Assembly: GCA_037974335.1 (NCBI GenBank)
Contig: CM075729.1
Coordinates: 125,935,498-125,999,497, forward strand
Length of the DNA stretch: 64,000 bases
Origin: Prionace glauca
Lineage: Eukaryota; Chordata; Chondrichthyes; Carcharhiniformes; Carcharhinidae
Reading direction: 5' to 3'
Below are positions 11,901 to 23,900 of the stretch, piece by piece. The position numbers and the translations under genes were made by a program. The notes beneath the pieces are model-generated. The model did not search any database, had not been told where the DNA came from, and was given only the letters and a program-made list of their open reading frames with translations. Numbering within the stretch: position 1 is the first letter of the stretch; every line of letters begins with the position of its first letter.

Positions 11901-14900
11901 CAACTCTGTTCTAAACCGCACCCCCCTTTATCTTGAGGCTGTGCTCCCTAGTCCTACTGTCCTTCCTGAGCGGGAAGAGTCTCTCCACCTCTATCCTATC
12001 CATCCCATTCATCATAAGAAATAGGAGCAGGAGTAGGCCATCTAGCCCTTCGAGCCTGCCCCGCCATTCAATAAGATCGTGGCTGATCTGTCGTGGCTCA
12101 GTTCCACCTTCCTGCCCTCTCCCCATAACCCTTAATCCCCTCTCTTATCAAGAACCCATCAACCCGCTTCTTAAAAATATTTAGCGAGGCAGCCTCCACC
12201 ACTTCAATGGGCAGAGAATTCCAGAGATTCACCAGCCTTCGAGTGAAGAAGTTCCTCCTCAACTCCGTTCTAAACCGCCTCCCCTTTATCTTGAGGCTGT
12301 GCCCCCTAGTCCTACTGTCTTTTTTGAGCGGGAAGAGTCTCTCCACCTCTATCCTATCCATCCCATTCATCATCTTATATGTCTCAATGAGATCTCCCCT
12401 CATTCTTCTAAACTCTAACGAGTACAAGCCTAGTTTATTCAGCCTCTCCTCATAGCTCAACCCCCTCAACTCCGGCATCAGCCTAGTAAACTTCCTCTGC
12501 ACTCCCTCCAAGGCCAAAATATCCTTGCGTAAGTACAGCGACCAAAACTGCACACAGTACTCCAGCTGCGGCCTCACCAATGCCCTATACAGCCGCAGCA
12601 AGACGTCCCTACTTTTATATTCAATCCCCCTCGCGATGAAGGCCAGCATCCCATTCGCCTTCCTGACCACCTGCTGCACCTGCAGGCTGGGTTTTTGCGA
12701 CTCATGCACAAGGACCCCGAGGTCCCTCTGCACCATCGCCTGCTGCAGTTTTTCGTAAGAAATAGTCCTTCCTACCATTCTTCCTACCAAAGTGGACCAC
12801 CTCACACTTGCCAACATTAAATTCCATTTGCCAGTTCCTGGCCCAATTGCCCAGCCTATCTAGATCCTTCTGCAGACTCTCCACTCCCTCCACGCAATTT
12901 GCCTTTCCCCCAATCTTGGTGTCATCAGCAAATTTCGACACCATACACTCGGTTCCCTCCTCCAGATCATCTATATAATTAAATTCCATTTGCCATGTCC
13001 CCTTGTGACTGACCCTTGAAGTAAGGGGAACAGCTGCTCCTTATACACTCTGTCCATGTCTCCCATAATCATAGAATGCCTACAATGGAGAAGGAGATCA
13101 TTTGGCCCATCAAGTTCACACCGACAATAATCCAGGTCCTACCTCCATAATCCCTGTATTTATCCTGCTGATCCTCCTGACACTAAGGGGCAATTTAGCC
13201 TGACTAATCCACCTAACCCGCACCTTTGGACTGTGAGAGGAAATCAGGACACCCAGATGAAACCCACGCAGATACGAGGAGAAGGTGTAAACTCCACACA
13301 GACAGTCACGCAAGGCCGGAATGCTAATCACTATGCCATCGTACCACCCTTAACCTTGTACACCTCGATCAGGTCACCCCTCAGTCTTCTCTGCTCCAAT
13401 GAAAACAATCCAAGCCTACCCAACCTCCCTTCGTAACTTAAATGTTCCATCCCAGGCAGTATCCTGGTGAACCTCTCTGCACCCTCTCCTATGCAATCAC
13501 TCTGTATGTGGTATGTTTTGTCTGTATAGCTTGCAAGCGACAATATTTTACACTGCACCCCAATACATTTGACAATAATCAATCAATCAATTGCCATCCA
13601 TGCCTCTGGACTTCCCTCTTTAAACTTCTCTATCTCTCTCTCCAACTCTCCATCTCCCCCTTCCTATCTGAACCCGCTCATACCCTCACTCCCTTTGACA
13701 CAATTTTTGATCCCCAGCCCTAATAACTCCTAAGGCATTGCATTAATTTTGATTGACAATGCTCCCTTTCCACGTTGAAGGTAATATTTAAATGTGGTTT
13801 GTTCTTGTTGTTGGTAGGAGGCTATGTGTAATGAAATACCAGGTCACTGGAGAGCCTTGGCCTGCAGTTACCACCCTACAACCCCACCCCCCGGCACGCC
13901 CACCCCCACCCTCATGCCCATCCCAAGTGGCCGATAGAAAAGTTTATTTATTAGTCACAAGTATGGCTTACATTAACACTGCAATGAAGTCACTGTGAAA
14001 TTGAAGCACAGAAACATAAAAAATGAAGCAGGAGTAGGCCATTTGGCCCTTCGAACCTTCTCTGCCATTCATTGTGATCATGGCTGATTATCAAATTCAT
14101 TATTCTGAACCCCCCCCCCTTCTCTCCAAATCCCTTGATCCCTTTAGTCCCTTTATCTAAACCTAATTTTTTCTGGAAATCAGACATTTTTGCCTCAGCT
14201 ACTTTATGTGATAGTGAATCCCACACATTCACCACCCTCTGGATAAAGAAATTACGCCTCATCTTAGTTCTAAAACTTTACTCCTTACCCTCAAACTATG
14301 ACCCCTAGTTCTGGACCTCCCCCACTATCAAGAACATTCTTTCTGAACCTACCTTGTCTAACCCTGTTAGAATTTTATAAGTTCTATGAGATCTCCTCTC
14401 ACTCAATATCCACCAAGAGTAAGACTTCCTACCTCGCAGGCAGTTGTAGATGATGGTTTTACATGGGGCACGGAGGTAGCATCAGTAGAACTACGTACAA
14501 CTTCACCTTTGGGGTTTAGGAGGGAAAATACCTGTTTAAAAATGCTGCAACTGAAGTTAAATCAAGTTGGATGAGTTTTATTCCAATCCATATTTTTAAC
14601 TCTGTGGCACAGTGGTTAGCACTGCTGCCTCACAGCACTAATGTCCATGTTTCAATTCCCAGCTTAGGCCATTGTGTGTGTGCAGAATTTGCATGTTCTC
14701 CCCATGTCTATGTGAGTTTCCTCTGGGTGCTTATGTTTCCTCCCACAGTCCGAAAGACATGCTGGATTTGTGTATTAGCCATACTAAATTCTCCCTCAGT
14801 GCACCCGAAAAGGCACCGGAGTGTGGAAACTCAGTGATTTTCACAGTAACTTCATTGTGGAGTTAATGTAAGACTACTTGTGACACTAAGAAATAAACTT

Positions 14901-17900
14901 AGCACTGAGTTTTAAAACTCTGTATGTTTAATGTCTATAATGGCTTTGGCCCCAGGCCCGGTTTAACTGATTTAGTAACTTGGTCTAATGGCCTGGAGAA
15001 AGACTAATAGCTTTACTGGGATATTACTCCCCGGAATGGATTACATCTTCATTGGGCTAAAAACCCTCTAGGGTCATGTTCAAGATCACCGCACCCAATG
15101 CAAATTTAAGAGTTTAATTGAGAGGAGAAGGAAAATTTTACCCTACTCCTCTCCCCCCACTCCCCCCTTGCCCTGTCACCCCTTCATTGAATATGTTTGT
15201 ATTGCTCACTGCTTTACTGACGGAACTCAATTCCTTCTGAGATGATCCATTTCTGCTTGACCTCCTTCTTTGCCCCTAACTTACTTCCAACACATGCCAG
15301 TTGGAAATTAATTCATTTCTCCAAATGATAAAGCGTCTTTGATCAGATTGTTTTATTCTTTGATTTGGTGTAGGATCAGAGGAATTGGTTGTCCTAGGTA
15401 GGACAATGTGATCAGCACAAGCTTGTGCGCCGAGGGGACTGTTTCTGTGCTGTACTGTTCATGGTTCTTTGTTCCCTTTAATTAGTAGCAGAAGTGGGCA
15501 AATTTAGCCCTTCAAGTCTGCAGCATGGTGGCACACTGGTTAGCACTGCTGCCTCACAGTGCCAGGGACCCAGTTAGATTCCCGGCTAGGTTTACAGTCT
15601 GCACATTCTCTCCTTGTCTGCATGGGTTTCCTTTGGGTGCTCTGGTTCCCCCCACATTCTGAAAGACTTGCTGGTTGGGTGCACTAACCTGAAAAGGCAC
15701 TGGACAGTGGCAACTGGAGGAATTTCACAGTAGCTTCATTGCAGTAAATATAAACCTACTTGTGACGAATAAATAAACTTTACTTTGTTCTGTCATTCAA
15801 TCAGATCAGGGTTGATCTCTCCCTACTCTGAAATCCACCTTTCCACCTGTTCCCTTTATCCATTTTTAAAAATCAGAAATATATCTATCACCATCTTGAA
15901 ACCATTCAATGATTCACCACATTATAGGAGAGCGAATTCCACAAGTTCACCACCCTCTTTGAAAAGTAGTTCATCTTCATCTCAGTGTTAAATCTAATGC
16001 CTTTCAAACTATACCTGTGACCTCTTGTATGGGCAAAGTCCATCTCTCATTGCCCTTGAAATGCCCCCCACTTCCAGTCAAGAAGCTAAGCTTCCCCATC
16101 ATCCTCTCCTCCATAGGCTAGCACAGTGGCACAGTGGTTAGCACTGCTACTTCACAACACCAGGGTCCCAGATTCGATTCCTGGCTTGGGTCACTGTCTG
16201 TGTGGAGTTTGCATGTTCTCCCCGTGTCTGCGTGGGTTTCCTCCAGGTGCTCTGGTTTCCTCCCACAGTCCAAAAGACATGCTGGTTAGGGTGCATTGGC
16301 CATGCTAAATTCTCCCTCAGTGTACCCGAACAGGTGCCGGAGTGTGGCGACTGGGGGATTTTGACAGCAACATCATTGCACTGTTAATGTAAGCCTACAT
16401 GTGACACTAATAAACAAAACTTCAAAATTAAATAATCTTTATAAACTCCATTGCATTGACTGGATGTCACAGAAAACCTCAGTTCAATTATTTTGATTTA
16501 ATCTGATGTATTATTGTCATATGATTAGTGTAAAGTTTCTTGCAATAGTTTATTGTTTCTTGCAATATACAGACCAAGACAAAGAGAAGGAAAGGAGAGT
16601 GCAGGATGTAAGTGTTACAGTCATAGCTAGGTTGCAATTTAATTGAAGTGTCCATTCAAAAGTCTGATAGCAGCAGGGAAGAAGCTGTTCTTGAGTCGGT
16701 TGGTACATGACCTTAGACTTTTGTATCTTTTTCCCAATGGAAGAAGGTGGAAGAGAGAATGTCTGGGGTGTGTGTGGACCTTGATTATGCTGGCTGCTTT
16801 ACCAGGGCAGTGGGAAGTCTAGATCGAGTCAATGGATGGAAGGCTGGTTTGTTATGGACTGGGCTACATTCATGACCTTTTGTAGCTTCTTGTGGTCTTG
16901 GGCAGAGCAGGAGCCATACCAAGTTGCGATACATCCAGGAAGAATGTTTTCCATGGTGTATCGGTAAAGGCCAATGAGAGTCATAGCTGACGTGCCAAAT
17001 TTCCTTGTTAAGTTAATTAATTAATGAATAAAGTTAAACTTAACAAATTAAGTTAATTACTCGGGTCTGTTTAATGCACTGAGTTTACAACCCCTTGCAA
17101 TGTTTTTCAAGTGTCCTGTTGCCAATAATATCCAACTTGACTTTCAAGGAAACTCTCCCCAACCTATTTTTTTTCTCAGGGTTTCAGATTGCTAATGGTT
17201 AAACTGTGAATGGTGAACTAAACACTCACTGTTGTCTCACACCAGGGAAGGTACCTGATTGTCCCTCAGTACACATGGCAACCAAAGATCAACTACAACC
17301 ACTGTTGCTGGGATTCCTAGGGTTATCCATTCTGATAATGATGTCCCTAATCGCACGGATATACTATCAACATAGAGGTATGATGTGGCTGCTGTAGTAA
17401 TCATAGCCTTTGCAGGGAGGTGATGGCATTGTGGTATTGTCATTGGACTCGTAATCCAGAGACCCAGAGCCATGCTTGGGGGAACGTGGGGTCAAATCCC
17501 ATCATGGCAGCTGGTAAAATCTGAATTCAATTCAAAAATTCTGGAATAGAAAGGGGAGAGATACAAAAGGGTCTGGAGGGGCAATTTTTTATCACACAGA
17601 GGGTAGTGAGTATCTGGAACACGCTGCCAGAGGTAGTAGTGGAGGCGGGTACAATTTTGTCTTTTAAAAAGCATTCAGACAGTTACATGGAGAGGATGGG
17701 TAAAGAGGGATAAGGGTCAAACGTGAGCAATCGGCACTAGCTTCAGGGTTAAAAAAGGGGTGCATGGACAAGTTGGGCCGAAGGGCCTGTTTGCATGCTG
17801 TAAACCTCTACGACCTCGAATTAAAAAAATGTCAAAAGGTGACCATGAAACTGGTGTCAATTGTAAAAACCCGTCTGGTTCACTCAAGTCCTTTAAGCAA

Positions 17901-20900
17901 TGAAATCTACCAGCCTCAACTGGAAGTGTTAAATTAAAAGCGGAGGAGTTTAGAGTAGCTAAGAGCAATGGGCGAGAAGAGGATTGGGAAAGGTTTAAAT
18001 GTCAACAAAGATTGACAAAGAAATTGATAAAGGAGGGTAGGAGAAGCTATGAGGCTGGGCTAGCACTTAATATAAAAAAGGATAGCAAGAGTTTTTATAA
18101 ATATATAAAAAGGAAGAGGCTGGCTAGGGTAAACGTTGGTCCTTTAGAGGATGAGAAAGGGGAGCTAGTGGTAGGGGATGGGGATATGGCTAAGGTCTTA
18201 AATAACTTTTTTGTTTCTGTCTTCACGGAGGAGGACGTGAATAATTTGCCGGGTGTTAGCGATGGAAAGGTGGTAGGAATGGAGGGTCTTAATGACATTA
18301 CTGTTACTAGAGAGGTGGTGCTCGACAGACTGGAGGGGCTGATTGTGGACAAGTCCCCAGGACCGGATGGAATGCATCCGAGGGTTCTGAAAGAAATGGC
18401 GGAGGTGATAGTGGATGCCTTGGTGGTTATTTTCCAGACGTCGCTGGATTCCGGGGAAGTGCCAGAAGATTGGAAAACGGCTAATGTTACGCTGTTGTTT
18501 AAGAAGGGTGCCAGGCAAAAGGCGGGGAATTATAGGCCGGTTAGTTTAACGTCTGTGGTAGGTAAAATGTTAGAATCTGTCATTAAGGAGGAAATAACGA
18601 GGCATCTTGAGGGGAATTGCTTGATAGGGCAGACGCAACACGGTTTCATTAAAGGGAAGTCGTGTCTGACAAATTTACTGGAGTTCTATGAGGATGTGTC
18701 TAGGGCAGTGGATAGAGGAGAGCCGGTGGATGTGGTCTTTCTGGATTTTCAGAAGGCGTTTGACAAGGTACCTCACAAGAGGTTATTGCAGAAGGTCAGG
18801 GGACATGGAGTTGGGGGTAGGGTGTTAGCGTGGATAGAGGATTGGTTGTCAAATAGGAGGCAGAGAGTGGGGGTCAATGGATGCTATTCGGATTGGCGGT
18901 TGGTGACTAGTGGGATGCCCCAGGGATCGGTGCTGGGGCCTCAGCTATTTACCATTTATATAGATGATCTGGAGGAGGGAACCGAGTGCAGGGTGTCGAA
19001 ATTTGCTGATGGCACCAAGATTGGGGGAAAAGGCAAATTGTGCGGAGGGTGTGGAGAGTCTGCAGAAGGATCTAGATAGGCTGGGCGAATGGGCCAGGAA
19101 ATGGCAAATGGAATTTAATGTTGGCAAGTGTGAGGTGGTCCACTTTGGTAGGAGGAATGGTAGGAAGGACTATTACTTACGGGGCGAAAAACTGCAACAG
19201 GCGACGGTGCAAAGGGACCTCGGGGTCCTTGTGAATGAGTCGCAAAAACCCAGCTTGCAGGTGCAGCAGGTGGTCAGGAAGGCGAATGGGATGCTGGCCT
19301 TCATAGCGAGGGGGATTGAATATAGGAGTAGGGAGGTCTTGCTACAGCTGTATAGGGCATTGGTGAGGCCGCAGCTGGAGTACTGTGTGCAGTTTTGGGC
19401 GCCGCACTTGCGCAAGGATATTTTGGCCCTGGAGGGAGTGCAGAGGAGGTTTACTCGGCTGATACCGGAGTTGAGGGGATTGAGCTATGAGGAGAGGCTG
19501 AATAAACTAGGCTTGTACTCGTTAGAGTTTAGAAGAATGAGGGGAGATCTCATTGAGACGTATAAGATGATGAATGGGATGGATAGGATAGAGACGGAGA
19601 GACTCTTCCCGCTCAAAAAAGACAGTAGGACTAGGGGGCACAGCCTCAAGATAAAGGGGGGCAGTTTAGAACAGAGTTGAGGAGGAACTTCTTCACTCAA
19701 AGGGTGGTGAATCTCTGGAATTCTCTGCCCGTTGAAGTGGTGGAGGCTGCCTCGCTAAATATTTTTAAGAAACGGGTTGATGGGTTTTTGATAAGAGAAG
19801 GGATTAAGGGTTATGGGGAGAGGGCAGGAAGGTGGAGCTGAGCCACGACAGATCAGCCATGATCTTATTGAATGGCGGGGCGGGCTCGAAGGGCCAGATG
19901 GCCTACTCCTGCTCCTATTTCTTATGTTCTTATGTCTGGCCTACATGTCACTCCAGATCCACACGTGGTTGACTCAACTGGAGATGGGCAATAAATGTTG
20001 GCCAACCACATCCCATGAATGGATAAAAGAAAGCTTTTCTGTTAATTGTTCAAATAGTTAATGTTGTCCTGTAATTACAGATCAGTAACAAACTTGGCAA
20101 TGAATACGGAAATTGTGCCTTTTAATCATACATGTAATTCTACAAATTAATAGCTGTTATTTGTAAAGACACTTAAAAAAAAAACCTCTAATCTTCAACC
20201 CTTTCCTTTTGCTTCAGTGATCTCCAGGCTTAAAGGGTATGTAACATTGTTATTCATGGATTCATTGGCATTTACAATTTAGCAATGTGGAATCTTGCAT
20301 TACGATTAACTTCTTCTTATCTTGCAGGGCACAGATGGTCACACTGGCCAGAAGATCGGATTATGTATATGGTAATTCTTCATTGCACATTCCTTCATTT
20401 TCGGTCAGTTGAAAATCAAACATGGTGCCTTTTCAGGCTGATTTTCTTTTCTTGCCGCAATGCATAATGACGATTAAGTATCGATTCTAGAAAGAGTTGT
20501 CAGTAAACTTAAGAGTTGGTGATTCTTAATTGGTGTGTGACCATTGTGAAAGCATTGCTGATGGGGAAATTCTAACTCTCCTACTTACATGTTGTGCATG
20601 AAAAATGCCTACTTGTACAAAATATTGTATGACAAGCAGTGTCCCAAGCCAATGTCAGTATGTCTATGACCAGAATGAAGGGAAGGGTTGGGGGGAAGAA
20701 AGTAGGATCTGTTGATTGAGAGCATGTCTGCTTTATGTAACTATATAACATTGTATGTTCATATTACAGATACAATTGACCTTCAGGTAAGATCATTTTT
20801 ATTCTAATTTCAAATCACATTTACACATTGGATATATTTCCCCCAATCCCAGTTAGCTTCAAAATGGGTGTTATCTTTCTTAGTTACAATTGTAAACATA

Positions 20901-23900
20901 GCTGATGAGGCCAGAATTTTTTCCGCATCCTAAATTGCCCTTGGGAATGTGGTGGTGAGCTTCCTTCTTGAAATATTGCAGACCGTCTTAGTACATCCAG
21001 TGGACTGTTGCCGAGGGAATCGTGGCATTCCCACAGTGCAGAAGGAGGCCATTCAGCCCATCAAGCCTGCACTGACAACAATCCCACCCCGGGCCCTATC
21101 ACTGTAACTCCACGTATTTTGTTGGATCCCCTGACTTGGCATGGCCAATCAACCTACGCTGCACATCTTTGGTCTCGGGGAGAAAACCCACACAGACACG
21201 GGGAGAACATGCAAACTCCACACAGACAGCGACTTGAGGGTGGAATTGAACTTGGGTCCCTGACGCTGTGAGGCAGCAGTGCTAACCATTGTGTCATTGT
21301 GCAGGGAGTTCCATGATATTAACTCAATGGCAGTGTAAGAATAGCAATATCATACCAATTTAGGATGCTGTGTGGCTTGCAGGGGAACTTGCGGGTGGTG
21401 GTGTCCTCATACAGTTGCTGCCTTTGATCTTCTAGGCGTTAGAAGTCATAAGTTTGGAAATGCTGTTGAAGGAGCCTTGGTGAGTTGCTGCGGTGCATCT
21501 TGTAGATGGCACATACACCTGCCATTGAGTGTTGGTGGAGGGATTCAATGTTGAAGATTGGGGGATGGGGTGCCAATCAGGTTGACTGCTTTGTTCTGGA
21601 TGGTGTCGAGCTTCTTGAGTGTTGTTGGAGCTGCACCCTTCCAGGCAAGTGGGGAACATTCCATCACACTCCTGACTTATGCCTTGTAGACGGTGGACAG
21701 GTTCTGTGATGTCAGATTTCCCAGCCTCTGGCTTGCTCTCATAGCCATTATGTTTATACGGGTGGCACGGTGGCACAGTGGTTAGCACTGCTGCCTCTCA
21801 GTGCCAAGCACCCAGGTTCAATACCGGCATTGGGTCACTGACTGTGTGTGCTTGCACACTCTCTCTGTGTCTGCGTGGGTCACTTCCCGGAGTTCCTGTT
21901 TCCTCTCAAAGTCCAAAGATGTGCGGGTGAGGTTGATTGGCCATGCTAAATTGACCATAGTGTCAGGGGGATTAGCAGGGTGAATGTGTGGTATTGTGAG
22001 AGTGGGGCCTGGGTGGGTTGTGCTCGGTGCAGACTCAATGGGCCGAATGGCCTCCTTCTGCACTGTAGTGACTCTATATGGCTGCTCTTTTAAACTTTTT
22101 GATGAACGATAACCTCCTGTTTCCCTGGGATGTTGATAGTGAGGAACTCAGTGTTGGCAATGTCATTGAATATCAAGGGGTGATAGTTACATTGTTTCTT
22201 GTGGGAGATGGTCACTGCCTGGCACTTACGTGGCACAAATGTTACTTACCATTAGGTAATCCTAGGCTTTGCAAGTGACACTGAATGCTTCAATAACTGA
22301 GGATTTGTGGGAGAAAACCTAAGGATTTTTGAATGGGACTGAACACCATACAATCATCAGTGAACATCCCCACTCATTGATAGGAGGCTGAAGATGGTAG
22401 GACCTAGTGAGATGCATGTGACGATACCCTGAATTAATTGGGCAACAATCACAAAAATATTCCTCTGTGCCAGACATGTCTCCAACCAGTGAAACACTTC
22501 CCCCTTTTTGAAATCTTTGGATGATGTGTAGCTGGGAAACAGGAGGCACGGTAGCACAGTGGTTAGCGCTGCTGCTTCACAGCTCCAGGGTCCTGGGTTC
22601 GATCCCTGGCTCGGGTCACTGTCTGTGTGGAGTTTGCACATTCTCCTCGCGTCTGCATGGGTTTCCTCCGGGTGCTCCGGTTTCCTCCCACAATCCAAAG
22701 ATGCGCGGGTTAGGTTGAATGGCCGTGCCATTCCCCTTAGTGTCCCCTTAGTGTCCAGGGATGCGTTGGTTAGAGGGATTAGTGGGTATGATATGTTGGG
22801 ATATGGGGATAGGGCCTGGGTGGGATTGTGTTTGGTGCAGACTCGATGGGTCGAATAGCCTCTTTCTGCACCGTAGGGTTCTATGAATGTGATGACGGTG
22901 GCCTTAAACTTTGAGCGGACATGGATATGTTAGTAGATTGGGCAGAGATGTGGCAGGATGAAGTTCAGTGCAGCAAAGTGTAAGATGACTCAGGACAAGT
23001 GGAGAGAGACAGTGTAAAATAAAGCGAGAAATTCTAAACGACCTCAGTGTATATGTACAGAAGTCATCGAAGGTGCCAGGACATTTTGAGAGTGCAGTTA
23101 ATAAAGCATGTGGCACCCTAGGTTTGATTAATGGGGGCACAGAGTACAAGAGTAAGTCATATTGTACTTGCACAATACACTAGTCAGGCCTTATCTGGAG
23201 AACTGTATCCAGTCCTGGGTGCCATACTTGAGAAAGGATGTGAATGGGGGAGAGTACGGAGAAGATACACAAGAAAGAACTGCAGCTGTGATGATATTTT
23301 GGAGAGGTTGGGATGGTTCTCCTGGAGAAACGAAAGCTGAGAGGAGACTTGCTCGAGGTATTCAGGATCCTGAGAGATATGGAGAGAGTAAATAAAGAGA
23401 AAATGTTCCCATGCAAAGTTACATTGTGAACTACAAAGGGTGAAATGGGTAGTAATATTGTGACTGATTCACTCAGTTGGAATTCCCTGACAGGACGGTG
23501 GAGACAGGTTCAATTGGAACATTTTTGGAAAGGAAATGGATTGCTATCGGAAAAGAAAGAATGTGTCAACATATGGGGATAAGGCGGGGGAGTGGGACTG
23601 GGTAGAATGTTCTTTCCGAGAGCCGGTGCAGACATGATGGGCCAAATGGCCTCCTTCTGCACTGTGAAGAGTGACCCTGATTCCCATTGGCTTCAGCTTT
23701 GCTGGGGCTCTTTGAGTTTACTGGGATGGTTTGATGAAACTGATTCGCTCACTGGGCCATTTCAGATGGTATTAGAGAGTCAGACATCGCGCTGTGGTTC
23801 TGGTCACGTGGGGGCCAGAATGAGTAACGATGGCAGATTTCCTTCCCTAAAATACACTAGAAAATGCAAGTGGGTTTTGACCACAGTACTGTGGTTCTGG

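Larger units (their letters stand above)
20925..22515 (-). mobile_element. Unassigned LINE, antisense, with two nested SINEs
   Basis: LINE pieces at about 20925-21017, 21306-21760 and 22079-22515 include GTTGCTGCGGTGCATCTTGT, TGGTGTCGAGCTTCTTGAGT and TGGTCACTGCCTGGCACTTA. I recognise this as a common antisense retrotransposon sequence of cartilaginous fish genomes, but not its clade. An antisense SINE (21018-21305) and a sense SINE (21761-22078) interrupt it. Confidence 0.55.
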
